From JAAURB01 sp049649525 (GTDB taxonomy: Bacteria > Cyanobacteriota > Cyanobacteriia > Cyanobacteriales > Microcoleaceae), in contig JBARZE010000050.1 in the NCBI GenBank assembly GCA_049649525.1, positions 1 to 64,000 on the forward strand: a stretch of DNA of 64,000 nt. Direction: 5' to 3'. Below, piece by piece: positions 6,652 through 16,787 of this stretch (within the stretch, counting starts at the first letter, position 1; the number at the start of each line of letters is the position of its first letter). A model generated the notes under the pieces. That model made no database searches and had not been told where the DNA came from. It saw nothing but the letters and a program-made list of their open reading frames with translations. The position numbers and the translations under genes are program-made.

Positions 6652-9600
6652 TTACCACGGTGTACCAATTACGGTAAATCCTGCCCAATAATAAGGGTGA
6701 GACAGGTCTTCATTGGCTAATTCTGTGAATTCGGGCGGTAAAGTGATTGTCTGCTCATTCGTGATTAATTGATTATTCTCTATTCTAATATTTCCTCGAA
6801 TCATTTCTAGTTGTGCCTGTCGCAGTGCAGCGGCTTTAATAGAGGTTTGTTTTAAATCAGCATAAAATTGACTCATTAAGGCTAATGTGCCTTGATCGTT
6901 AACATACCACAAACTCGCAATCGCAGATTTAACTCCTGATTGTAAGGCTAAGCCAGCAAATCCTAATTCGGCTTCTCGGTTCCCAATTGCAGTGCGACAA
7001 GCACTCAAAACCAGCAATTCAACGGGAGGATTTCCCCAATTTAATAACGGCAGTTGAGTTAGGGATAGTTTCTGATCCCACAGTTGGATATAAGAATTAT
7101 CAGATGTGCCGCTTTGAAAGTCTGCATGAGTGGCTAAATGAACAATAGAAAAATCACTTTCCTGGCGTTGATTTTTGAGGTTTTCTAATGTAAAGGCTTC
7201 GTTTAAAAAGGATTGACCTTGCCAAAGCTGAAGTATAGTATCAATTTCTATGGGAACCGCAGGTAATGGGTTTTGTTCTTCAAAAGTACTTGCTCCCATT
7301 ACTAATATTTTAGCATTATTTAAGTTAGAATGCTCAGTATTGATCAAACTACTACTGGGAATTAAGCTATAGTTATATTTCTCAGCTAAAAATTGTTGAC
7401 CATCCCACAATGCACCCATGGGTAAGCTGCGAAACCCGGCATCGAAAGAAAACAGCATTGTTGTAATTCCAAGTTGTTCTAAGTCTGTTTCAATCGGGGT
7501 AATGAGCCATTCATATAACTGTTTGGCTGCAGCTTTATAAAGTTCTCGGTTACGGCTACGAGATCGGATTAAATTAATTTGAAGCTGACGAACTGTTGAT
7601 AAAAATTGTTCTTGATTGGCTTCTGTTACACTGCGGCGAATTGGTGAACCCGACGCGGGTAATAAAATTATTTCTAGTTGATTTTCTCGACTGACAACAT
7701 AGACAATGCCGTATTTTTCATCGGTTTCTGTTTCTACTTGTTGTAATATTTTTTGAACAGTTTCGCGATCGCGTGCGGCTACTTCTATCTCAAAAAATTC
7801 TTCAAATTCTTTTGTTCTAGATTGTTCTAATTGCAGTAAAGTTAAATCAATATTTTGACCTTGAAATGCGGTTTCATTACTATCGAGTAATTCACTACTA
7901 GATAATTTTATTTCCGTTCCATCTCCAACATTGAAAGTAATTCCTGTGTCGTTACTCTGATTTTCCGCCAGAATTTCGTTATTAATTGTTGTACTTAAAT
8001 TCTCATCGTTCAAAGGATTTTCAAGCTGTTGTTCTATGGTCGTTTGAGTAGAATTAAAAGAAGTTTCTTGCTGTTGTTCTATGGTCGTTTGAAGCGATGA
8101 AACATCATCAGTTTCTATGTTTATATTGCCTTGAATCGTAGAATCTGGTAAAATAACCGCAGGTGCTATTGTTGCTGTTCCTGTGCTTATTGCTCCAGAA
8201 GTGCCGTTAACACTGGCGTTGCCGACTTGAAAAGGTTGTATTGGGGTGGTTAATTCTCCTCCAGCGTGACGAATTGTAATTGAACCCCCTCCTGTTGGAC
8301 TCGCTGTCGAGATACTGGCGTTTCCGGTAGGGGAAAAGGGTGTCTGGAAAGTGTTTGTGGCGCGGAAAAATCGTCCGGTAGATTCTATTGCTACATTCCC
8401 CCCAGTGCCGTTACTGCCGCCTTCTGCGTTAATATAGCCGACTTCGACATCTCCGACGGGATCAAGAATAATATTTCCGCCATCTCCGACTGAACCGCTA
8501 GCCTCTATATCTCCAGCAGTAATTGCAGTTTCGGCTATGATTGTAATTTCGCCGCCTGTGGTTCCGGAAGCCGAAAGATTTCCGGTTGTAATTGCGCCGC
8601 TATTGCTATTAACCAGAATATCACCACCTGGGGTTATATTAGCAGTTGTATTCAAATTTTCTGTATTAATTTGTTCGTTGGCAACGATATTAATATCGCC
8701 ATTGCTGGTGACAGTATCATTGAGGTTGACGACAGTATTGGCATTAATGTCTAAACCTGCAGTACCCACCGTCAAAGCCGCAGTATTGTTAACGGTTTCG
8801 GCGGTGATATTTATGCCTTCAGGAGGGACGATGCTGCCGACACCATTAAGATCAACATTTCCAGTCCCGGCAGTTAAGGTCAAAATATTATTACCTGTCG
8901 TATCGTTAATTACGTTATCGAAGCGAATTAATCCACTACTATTACTTCCTGCGGTATTTAAGATAACAGAGTTTTCCAATTGAACAGGAGAATTGAAGCT
9001 GAGGGAACTGGCTTGTCCAGTTGTGGCTGAGGTATTGATATTTCCCCGTAGAATAATATTATTTTGCGCCGTATTTAGCTGCAATATTCCTGCTTGAGAA
9101 ACTGGAGAGGGTGAAGCAGTACTTAAATCAATATTACCTAAAATTAGATTTTCTACTGCATTTAAATTAATATTACCGCCATTTTCTGTAGTTGAACGAG
9201 TACTAAGAGTTCCGCCGCTGGTATCGATAGTACCATTAACACTGGTTAAATTGATAATTCCAGCCGGATTATTAATATTCTCACTCGTAATATTTTGATT
9301 CGCTGTAATATTAAGTGTACTTGGATTTACTATAGTTAGAGTTTCTCTAATATTGGTATTTTCTAAAGCATTAAATCTGACATCTCCATCGACTGTAATA
9401 TCTGCATTTGTATTAATTTCGCTAGCAGTAATATTTAATTCTGTTAAAGGCTGGGTATTTCCTATCGTACTTTGTAAATTAACAATGCCGTCACCTGCAT
9501 CTATCGCCAAAATATTGTTACCATTAATTGGTTGATTAAAACTAATATTACCGCTTCTTGCATTTCCCGCTGTTCTAATTAAAGTCGGTTGAGTGATATC

Positions 9601-12600
9601 AAAATTCTGATTAACAATTAAATCGCTTCCCTCTCCAGCCGTTGCAGACGCTTCTATATTTCCGATTAATGTAATCGTTTCATTGGTATTAAGAGATAAA
9701 GTTCCGGCACGACTTTCTGGAGTGGGGGAAGTTGTACTTAAATTAATCGAACCAATAATAATATTTCCGGCTGCATTTAAATCAACAACGCCGCCATCTG
9801 CTAAGGTTGAACTGGTGTTAATAATTCCGGCTGTTGTATCAATATTACCGCTATTACTTGTAATGGAAATCGTTCTGCTATCATTAATGATATTACCTGT
9901 AGAAATAGCCTGATTTGCTTCTAAGTTAACCGTCGCATTATCCGTTCCAATAATAGTAAATTCGGTAGTATTAATCGTACCATCACCAACAGGCGATCGC
10001 AAAGTGACTGGATCTTGAAATGTGGTATCTCCGGCTAAAGTAATTGAACTGCTGTTATTATCGCCACCAATAATAATATTACTAAAGCCGTTTTGTAATA
10101 AATTTAATTCTGTTGCGGTTAAGTCGAGAGAATTTGTATCTATTGGGTTATTTTCTCCTAACGTAATGGGTTGAGTTGTGGTAAACGGTTGTAAGGTTAA
10201 ATCAATATTATTACCCGTTACCGTAGAGGAAAAGTTTAATTCATCCGCCGTCAAAATCACGTTATCAGAAATTGTAACTGTATCATTATAGGTTTGACCA
10301 ATATTACTCGAAGTTGTTACATCTCCGTTCAATTGTAGGGTTCCGGCGGCATCGGTTGTCACACTACTGGCATTAACACTATTATTAAAAACCGTTGTAT
10401 TATCACTATTAATATTGAGATTACCCAGTGATGTTTGATTTCCCACAGTATCATTAAAACTTACATCGCCTGAACCAGAATTAATCGTTATATTATTATT
10501 ATTTGTGGTAGTTCCTTCCACACTATTTGTAAAGTTAATATTCCCGCCGTTAGTTTCTCCAGTTGTATCAATAATAGTCGTATTTTGATTGAATTGAACC
10601 GGACTATTGAAATCAAGACTTCCTCCCTCACCAGAAGCAGAAGACGCTGCAATATCACCATTTAAAATAATTGTATTTCCCGCATCTATATTAATGTTTC
10701 CAGCCGTTGTATTATTATCCGCCGTTGTACTGGTATCAATATTGTTAATTGTAATATTTTCAGACGCATTAACAGTGACTATTCCGCTATTTCCAGTTGT
10801 TGAAGCCGTTGCTAATATTCCCTGACTATTAACATTCCCCGCAGTACTATTCACCGTAATATTACCGCCAGCCGTCCTCACATTACTACTATCAATATTT
10901 TGATTTCCCGTAATTGAGATATCACCATTATTATTAGATTCAACAATAGTATTCTCACTCATAAAAACACTATTGCTATTCTCAACTTGATTATTTCCAG
11001 TAATTGAAATATCGCCAGTATCCGAAATAATCTCACTATTGTTAATACTGGCAATTCCTCGGCTATTATTTCCGGTTCCGCTACTACCATTTAGGATTAT
11101 TTCTGCTGTTCCATTCGCCGTAATAGTGGCAGTATCAGAAAGTAAAATACCATCATTATTCCCATCTGAACCGTTACCATCTCCCGTTAAATCAATATTA
11201 CCTTCTGACTCAATTTGACTCCCTTCTACTAATATCCCTGTGTTCCCATTTCCAACTACATTAACTGTTCCTGTTGTCGATTGAATGGTAGAATCAGATC
11301 GAATAGAAACTCCCTGATTTCGTTCTCCTGCGTTGCTATTTCCTTCTATTGTAATATCCCCACTTCCTAACGTTTCTACTATTGTATTTTCTAGTAATAA
11401 AATCCCGTCATTATCTTGTCCAAAACTATTATTAATTCCATCTAATAAAATTGTGCCATCTCCAGTGGTAGAAATTAATCCTGCATCTTTAATAAAAATA
11501 CCATGACTCAAACTCTCGCCGTTAGCGGTTCCATTCAGACTAATATTACCATTATTTCCCTGAATAATACCTCCATCAAAAATCAAAATACCTTCACTTT
11601 CATTTCCTGTCCCTCCAATTCCTGTCAGAGAAATTATTCCATTATTAATTGATTCTATTATAGAATTTTGTATAAAAATGCCGTCATTATTTATATCAGT
11701 ATTTTGATTAATTCCAGTTATATTAATTGCGCCATTTTCAGTAATAATCTGAGAATTATTAAGAATCGCAATGGCACTTCTATTACTTCCAGGTTCGGTT
11801 AAATTTCCATTTAAACTAATTGTACCTTCCCCAGAAGTGGTTAAAGAAGATTGAGAAATCAAGACTTGATTACCATTTGCTGTAACGTTTCCGCCGCCTA
11901 ATTCAATAATAGTATTATTTAAGTTAATGCTACCGCCATCACTATCATCAATATCTGCATTTAAAATTAAATTAAGGCTATCATTTCCCGGTACTTGATC
12001 GATGATATCTTGATTATTAATAATAATATCATTAGCCGCATTCAAGGTTAACGTTCTATCTGAACCAATACCATTAAACTCTAAATTAGTTCTAAACGTA
12101 ATATTTCCCACACCTGCAATAGTATTATCTGTACCCGTTGTTAATACAACATTTCCAAATTGTAAACCTTCGACTAAGTTATTAACTGGAATAACAGTAG
12201 TAATTCCATCATTCGTAAAACCTTCGACGAAGGTATCAACAGGAATAAAATCAATAATTTCATCCTCTCTATTCTCTAATTGTTCAGCAATAATTTCTAT
12301 ATTAATGGGATCAATTAACCAAGTTCCTGGCATTCCGGAAACGCTAGAAGTATCGGGAGAAGAACTGATTTCTATTACTCCTTTACTACTGGTTTCTATA
12401 AATCCACCATCTCCCGAATTATTGCCGCCTCTGGCTGTTAAATCACCCAAAATACGAGTTTTATCTTCTGAAAAGATAACAATATTTCCTCCATTTCCTG
12501 TTAAAATTCCATCGGCTTGAATAATTGAATTTTGATCGATTAAAACTTGAGATGCAATGGGTAAACTGTCTCCCCCTCGAAAGTTTCCACCAATTAATAT

Positions 12601-13596
12601 ATTACCGCCATTTTCAACACCATTTGCTGTAAAGATCGCATCAATTAATTCTAAATGATTGCCGAGAATATAAATATTACCCGCTGTCGTCTCTTCCGAA
12701 GCGTTAGAAACATTAATCTCACCTGAAATAGAAGCAAATCCCGTTTGAGATTGATCCGTTAAAATTAATTCGCCTTGTGAATTCTGCTGAATATGAGTTG
12801 CTGTTTTTGTATCTCCACCCGTTAATAATTGCGGTAAATTTAGAGGTTGAATTTCTAGGTTTGAAGTTGAATTAAACGGAGTAGAAACATCCAAACTTAA
12901 AAGTTGTCCAGCTTGAGATAATCTGACTAAATTTTCTCCGGGAATAGCCGCTACAATAATTTGTCCAGATGGCGCATTTAAACTGCCTTGATTAACAATA
13001 TTACCCGCAATTAGATTTAAACTTTCTCCTTCAGAAATAGCCAAATTCCCTAAATTTAAAATAGTACCAGATTGTTCGGCTTCAAATAAAAATTGATTGG
13101 GTGTTCCGATTAAGTTTTGCCAATTAGAATTACCAATTGCATTAAACCAATTACCGTTATTAAATCCAATACTATTGGCGGTTGTAATCGTGAGAGAAGC
13201 AGGCAAATTTAGGCTAGCATTGTTCCCAAAAATCATCCCGGCTGGATTGATTAAAAATAGGTTTGAGTTGCCTCCTGTTATTTGAATTAATCCATCAATT
13301 ACTGATACAGAATTGCCTGTAACTCTGCCTAAAATATTCTCAATGTCAGGAGTTGATAAAAAGTTGATAATTTGATCTTGAGAGAGTCCTAATTGTTCAA
13401 AACTATGAAATAAATTCCTACCATCTCCTGAAAGCTGACCCCCTTGAATATTAAATTGATTATTTTGCTGATTAACAATAGTTCCGGTTCCATCAGAGGC
13501 CGGAATAATCGGTTGTGCCACTCCGACAGATGCTACCCCAAAAAGGACTGTTGTTGATACAATAATTCTTGAGATGTTATTGAATAAATAATTCAT
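6652..13596 (-). CDS. Giant two-partner-secretion exoprotein with C-terminal CHAT protease domain
   Basis: The product is about 2314 residues. A signal peptide (about 1-27) is followed by a filamentous-haemagglutinin N-terminal (TPS) domain (about 28-190) with the hallmark INPAGMIFG. About 1500 residues of Asn/Thr/Gly-rich repeated beta-helix strands follow, in units such as NIT..TGNGNIS. The last ~390 residues are a CHAT domain, a caspase-like cysteine protease. Its His is in HLATHAD (about 2157) and its Cys in VLSACRTAIG (about 2200). Near 1850 a short TTIEQQ unit is repeated. TPS proteins need an outer-membrane TpsB pore, and none is in the window. The gene stands alone, with no good ribosome-binding site. 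ATG 13596 is chosen over GTG 13605 because it starts the signal peptide. The role is unknown; surface adhesion, programmed death or interbacterial action are all inference. Confidence 0.85.
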   Translation of the reverse strand: MNYLFNNISRIIVSTTVLFGVASVGVAQPIIPASDGTGTIVNQQNNQFNIQGGQLSGDGRNLFHSFEQLGLSQDQIINFLSTPDIENILGRVTGNSVSVIDGLIQITGGNSNLFLINPAGMIFGNNASLNLPASLTITTANSIGFNNGNWFNAIGNSNWQNLIGTPNQFLFEAEQSGTILNLGNLAISEGESLNLIAGNIVNQGSLNAPSGQIIVAAIPGENLVRLSQAGQLLSLDVSTPFNSTSNLEIQPLNLPQLLTGGDTKTATHIQQNSQGELILTDQSQTGFASISGEINVSNASEETTAGNIYILGNHLELIDAIFTANGVENGGNILIGGNFRGGDSLPIASQVLIDQNSIIQADGILTGNGGNIVIFSEDKTRILGDLTARGGNNSGDGGFIETSSKGVIEISSSPDTSSVSGMPGTWLIDPINIEIIAEQLENREDEIIDFIPVDTFVEGFTNDGITTVIPVNNLVEGLQFGNVVLTTGTDNTIAGVGNITFRTNLEFNGIGSDRTLTLNAANDIIINNQDIIDQVPGNDSLNLILNADIDDSDGGSINLNNTIIELGGGNVTANGNQVLISQSSLTTSGEGTISLNGNLTEPGSNRSAIAILNNSQIITENGAINITGINQNTDINNDGIFIQNSIIESINNGIISLTGIGGTGNESEGILIFDGGIIQGNNGNISLNGTANGESLSHGIFIKDAGLISTTGDGTILLDGINNSFGQDNDGILLLENTIVETLGSGDITIEGNSNAGERNQGVSIRSDSTIQSTTGTVNVVGNGNTGILVEGSQIESEGNIDLTGDGNGSDGNNDGILLSDTATITANGTAEIILNGSSGTGNNSRGIASINNSEIISDTGDISITGNNQVENSNSVFMSENTIVESNNNGDISITGNQNIDSSNVRTAGGNITVNSTAGNVNSQGILATASTTGNSGIVTVNASENITINNIDTSTTADNNTTAGNINIDAGNTIILNGDIAASSASGEGGSLDFNSPVQFNQNTTIIDTTGETNGGNINFTNSVEGTTTNNNNITINSGSGDVSFNDTVGNQTSLGNLNINSDNTTVFNNSVNASSVTTDAAGTLQLNGDVTTSSNIGQTYNDTVTISDNVILTADELNFSSTVTGNNIDLTLQPFTTTQPITLGENNPIDTNSLDLTATELNLLQNGFSNIIIGGDNNSSSITLAGDTTFQDPVTLRSPVGDGTINTTEFTIIGTDNATVNLEANQAISTGNIINDSRTISITSNSGNIDTTAGIINTSSTLADGGVVDLNAAGNIIIGSINLSTTSPTPESRAGTLSLNTNETITLIGNIEASATAGEGSDLIVNQNFDITQPTLIRTAGNARSGNISFNQPINGNNILAIDAGDGIVNLQSTIGNTQPLTELNITASEINTNADITVDGDVRFNALENTNIRETLTIVNPSTLNITANQNITSENINNPAGIINLTSVNGTIDTSGGTLSTRSTTENGGNINLNAVENLILGNIDLSTASPSPVSQAGILQLNTAQNNIILRGNINTSATTGQASSLSFNSPVQLENSVILNTAGSNSSGLIRFDNVINDTTGNNILTLTAGTGNVDLNGVGSIVPPEGINITAETVNNTAALTVGTAGLDINANTVVNLNDTVTSNGDINIVANEQINTENLNTTANITPGGDILVNSNSGAITTGNLSASGTTGGEITIIAETAITAGDIEASGSVGDGGNIILDPVGDVEVGYINAEGGSNGTGGNVAIESTGRFFRATNTFQTPFSPTGNASISTASPTGGGSITIRHAGGELTTPIQPFQVGNASVNGTSGAISTGTATIAPAVILPDSTIQGNINIETDDVSSLQTTIEQQQETSFNSTQTTIEQQLENPLNDENLSTTINNEILAENQSNDTGITFNVGDGTEIKLSSSELLDSNETAFQGQNIDLTLLQLEQSRTKEFEEFFEIEVAARDRETVQKILQQVETETDEKYGIVYVVSRENQLEIILLPASGSPIRRSVTEANQEQFLSTVRQLQINLIRSRSRNRELYKAAAKQLYEWLITPIETDLEQLGITTMLFSFDAGFRSLPMGALWDGQQFLAEKYNYSLIPSSSLINTEHSNLNNAKILVMGASTFEEQNPLPAVPIEIDTILQLWQGQSFLNEAFTLENLKNQRQESDFSIVHLATHADFQSGTSDNSYIQLWDQKLSLTQLPLLNWGNPPVELLVLSACRTAIGNREAELGFAGLALQSGVKSAIASLWYVNDQGTLALMSQFYADLKQTSIKAAALRQAQLEMIRGNIRIENNQLITNEQTITLPPEFTELANEDLSHPYYWAGFTVIGTPW

Positions 13597-13958
13597 TTTT
13601 ACCACATTCAGTCGTCAATTTCAGTGAAGTTCGAGTCAATTAATCAATACAATTATTGTAGGGAATACTATAATTTAAAAAGATGATAAAGATTCGGATT
13701 GAATAGATAAGTGGGTGTTTTCTATCAACCTGAGTTATCTTTATTTCTGATAAATTAACAAAATCTAGATAGATGGTAGAAGGGAACCAGAGTGAAAAGA
13801 TTATATCACTTTCGGCTCAATAAATAGCAGATAAAATAATAAGAATTATCACACTCTTGAAATGATTCAGCGATTCTCTGCCATTTTCTGAGTTATTCTG
13901 TATGATAAAAAGATGTATTCTATCGTAGGAGAGCCAGTTCAACTGGTTATGAGCGCCT
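13597..13958. other. Divergent intergenic region between the CHAT exoprotein and hflX
   Basis: About 360 AT-rich bases should hold the promoters of both divergent genes. A possible ribosome-binding site (TAGGAGAG, 13926-13933) lies near the hflX end. It sits far from the only in-frame start candidate (ATC 13959) but 15-20 bases before an out-of-frame ATG at 13949. No other structure stands out. Confidence 0.5.
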
Positions 13959-15686
13959 ATCGAAACGATTCATGGTCAGCTACAAGGTCTCAAGCCGAGT
14001 CAACTCAAGCGATTACAGCGTCTCTATCATCAACGTTTACCCGGCGATCGCATTGTTACTTCTGAGTTTGCTCAACGATTAGCAGCAATTAGTACAGAAG
14101 TGAGTCAACCTGTTTGCGTCTATTTCAACCGTCGAGGACAGGTGATTCGGGTCGGAGTGGGAACCCCACGTCAAACTCAAATTCCCCCCCTAGAATTACC
14201 GCGATACGGAGAAGGGCGTTTAAGTGGCATTCGGTGTGTGGCGACACAGCTAAAGTCTGACCCCCCCAAAGAGTCAGCTTTAACAACGATGGCTATTCAG
14301 CGTTTAGATGTCTTGGTGACTATAACCTTGACAGGCCAAGGATTTCAGCGACGCGGTGGTGGAGAAACAGGATATGTAGAGGGTACATTTCTCGCCCATT
14401 TACTGCCTCAAACTCAGCAATCGGAGAATGAGCAGATTGTAACACCGCTTGCGCCTATTCCCTACTATTTGTCGCCCCCAATGAGTCTAGATGTCCTCTC
14501 GAAGCAGGATTTTCTGGATTTAGTTGAAAACCTCGAAGCAGAACTTCAACGCGACTTTGTTGCCCGAACCGTTGATAGCAAACAAGACCGGGTATTACTC
14601 GTTGGTGTTAAAACAGATAATACGACCCCTTTAGAATTTGAAGATCGCATTGCAGAATTAGGGCGTTTAGTCAATACGGCTGGGGGTCAGGTGTTGAATG
14701 TTCTGCGACAGAAGCGATCGCGTCCTCATCCTCAAACCGTTGTGGGAGAGGGAAAAATCCAAGAAATTGCTTTAACCACTCAAACCCTCGGGGCTAATTT
14801 AATTGTTTTTAATCGAGATTTATCCCCCGGACAAGTCCGCAATTTAGAGACCCAAATTGGTGTCAGAGTGGTTGATCGAACTGAATTAATTCTAGATATT
14901 TTTGCACAACGCGCTCAATCTAGAGCCGGGAAATTGCAAGTAGAACTGGCTCAGCTTGAATATAATTTACCGCGATTAACCGGGCGAGGTCAAGCGATGT
15001 CTCGTTTGGGGGGTGGAATTGGAACCCGTGGACCGGGTGAAACCAAGCTAGAAACGGAACGACGGGCCATTCAACGCCGGATTTCTCGTTTGCAACAGGA
15101 AGTCAATCAACTACAAGCCCATCGATCTCGTCTGCGGCAACGGCGACAACGTCAAGAAGTGCCGACTGTTGCAATTGTGGGTTATACCAATGCCGGAAAA
15201 TCCACGTTATTAAATACCCTCACCAGTTCAGAAATTTACGCCGCTGACCAATTATTTGCCACTTTAGACCCCACCAGTCGGCGGCTAACGGTTCCTCATG
15301 CGGTGACCCAAGATCCTTTAGGGATTGTATTAACCGACACTGTAGGATTTATTCACGAACTGCCTCCGGCTTTAATTGATGCCTTTCGCGCCACATTGGA
15401 AGAAGTCACAGATGCCGATGCTTTAATTCATGTGGTTGATTTGTCTCATCCGGCTTGGCGTAGTCAAATTGATTCGGTAATGCATATTTTAACCGGACTT
15501 CCTGTCACACCGGGGCCTGCATTATTAGCGTTTAATAAAATCGATCAAGCAGACGGTGAAACGTTAAGATTTGCCCAAGAAGAATATCCCCAAGCAGTGT
15601 TTATTTCGGCTACAAATGCTTTAGGATTAGAAACCATGCGCCAACGCATCGGACAGTTAGTGCATTATGCAATTCAGGTCGAATGA
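13959..15686 (+). CDS. hflX: GTPase HflX, apparent non-standard start
   Basis: HflX is a ribosome-associated GTPase that rescues or splits stalled ribosomes, especially under heat stress. Visible features are an N-terminal domain with the glycine-rich loop (segment GGIGTRGPGETKLE), a helical linker rich in Arg/Gln, and the G domain with GYTNAGKST (P-loop), DTVGF (G3) and NKID (G4). The first standard start in frame is GTG 14100. However, 47 further codons upstream read as typical protein (IETIHGQLQGLKPSQ, ending near LAAISTE), right back to ATC 13959, and a stop (TGA) lies at 13950. I recall related HflX proteins beginning with a similar METI segment, so the ATG may have become ATC or ATC may be used. 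The total would be 575 residues, or 528 from GTG. The function is certain; the start is not. Confidence 0.9.
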   Translation: METIHGQLQGLKPSQLKRLQRLYHQRLPGDRIVTSEFAQRLAAISTEVSQPVCVYFNRRGQVIRVGVGTPRQTQIPPLELPRYGEGRLSGIRCVATQLKSDPPKESALTTMAIQRLDVLVTITLTGQGFQRRGGGETGYVEGTFLAHLLPQTQQSENEQIVTPLAPIPYYLSPPMSLDVLSKQDFLDLVENLEAELQRDFVARTVDSKQDRVLLVGVKTDNTTPLEFEDRIAELGRLVNTAGGQVLNVLRQKRSRPHPQTVVGEGKIQEIALTTQTLGANLIVFNRDLSPGQVRNLETQIGVRVVDRTELILDIFAQRAQSRAGKLQVELAQLEYNLPRLTGRGQAMSRLGGGIGTRGPGETKLETERRAIQRRISRLQQEVNQLQAHRSRLRQRRQRQEVPTVAIVGYTNAGKSTLLNTLTSSEIYAADQLFATLDPTSRRLTVPHAVTQDPLGIVLTDTVGFIHELPPALIDAFRATLEEVTDADALIHVVDLSHPAWRSQIDSVMHILTGLPVTPGPALLAFNKIDQADGETLRFAQEEYPQAVFISATNALGLETMRQRIGQLVHYAIQVE

Positions 15687-15720
15687 ATTTTGTGATGGCT
15701 GCAAATATTATAGATGATTA

Positions 15721-15796
15721 TCACTTCTAAATGAGTGAGTTTTTAGAGATCTTTAATATCAGGTGAAGGGGAGGTCTATTTTAGATTCGTCTCCCC
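15721..15796 (+). terminator. Candidate hairpins after hflX
   Basis: Two weak hairpins follow hflX. TCACT (15721-15725) pairs with AGTGA and is followed by GTTTTTA. GGGGAG (15768-15773) pairs with CTCCCC (15791-15796) without a U-tract. The first is the better terminator candidate. The second sits between the convergent hflX and membrane-protein genes. Confidence 0.35.
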
Positions 15797-15864
15797 CACA
15801 TCCGATCGCAAATTACTCACCTTTTTTTGTGTGTTTGGGGTTGATTTAATCGCCGATCAGATTC

Positions 15865-16521
15865 TCACCAAATTAACGGAATTAACCGAGAACTTTTCTC
15901 TTTATATTCTGGGTATTCAGAATACTTTTCACCCATACTATTTTCTTTCTCAAATATTCTTTGTAAATAAAGAGTAAGAACTAAACCCGGAACTAAATAG
16001 GCCCAAATTGAACCCGCAACGACAGCAAAACTAAGGTATCGTAATAAATCCCCAAAATAATTGATATTACGAGAAAATCGCCAAATATTATCTTGAACAA
16101 GTCCAGCCCCGAATTCTTTAGCGGTTAATTTTTGGATATCTGCTGTTGCATTAATTAAGCTACCAAAAAAGAACAAAGGTAAAGCTAAACCAACGGTTAA
16201 ATAAGAAATGGGTTCAGGATTAGTAAAGGCTAAATAACCGGGTAAACTATAAAACGCTCCTACAATTAATAATGCTAAGATAATTCCAACAATTCCAATC
16301 GGATCGCGAAACATGACTTTTTGACGTGTTGGGTAAAACCATTGTTCAATTAACCACCAAACACAATAACCGATATGCAAGCATAAATAAATCACTTGCC
16401 GCATATCCTGAATTCCAAAAAATATCGCAAAACTAATTAACAAGAATATCGTTAATATTTTGGCTAAATTAATCGCTTGCAGTTGAGTAAATTGAGATGA
16501 ATTTGTTGTCGTATTTTCCAT
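15865..16521 (-). CDS. Membrane protein, DUF1295 / isoprenylcysteine methyltransferase-like
   Basis: The 218-residue protein has about six hydrophobic segments. Its C-terminal half carries a D-x-Q-K/R…F segment, a G-L-x-x-x-x-x-W-R-F-S-R-N-x-N-Y-F-G-D pattern, and a late E-K-Y-x-x-Y-x-x-Y-K. These are typical of the DUF1295, steroid 5-alpha-reductase and ICMT superfamily of membrane methyltransferases and reductases. Those enzymes bind a nucleotide cofactor near the C-terminal membrane helices. The exact substrate cannot be inferred. The gene converges with hflX and lies downstream of trpB on the same strand with a gap of about 265 bases. Confidence 0.65.
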   Translation of the reverse strand: MENTTTNSSQFTQLQAINLAKILTIFLLISFAIFFGIQDMRQVIYLCLHIGYCVWWLIEQWFYPTRQKVMFRDPIGIVGIILALLIVGAFYSLPGYLAFTNPEPISYLTVGLALPLFFFGSLINATADIQKLTAKEFGAGLVQDNIWRFSRNINYFGDLLRYLSFAVVAGSIWAYLVPGLVLTLYLQRIFEKENSMGEKYSEYPEYKEKSSRLIPLIW

Positions 16522-16787
16522 AATTTATTTAATATTGTTGGAACGTTATTCCTTCCCCACCTACGTGAGAACAAGCATTTGTTGTTGGAAGGCAATGAAG
16601 AATAGATCATGCTTGAATATCGCGATCAAAAAACAGACTAAGATCAACAGTATTGGTCACATTGGTACACCGAATTTTAAATCCGATGCCTGCAATGACT
16701 GCCAACCGCCGTCAGTTTAGAATGTAGCAAGTTGGTGATAGTTTATCTCCAAGGCCTCTAGTCTCCCTATCTCCCCATTGCCTATTC

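Noticed and set aside
16535..16720. 61-codon plus-strand frame between the membrane protein and trpB
   Set aside because: No ribosome-binding site or recognisable protein composition; lies in an AT-rich intergenic gap.
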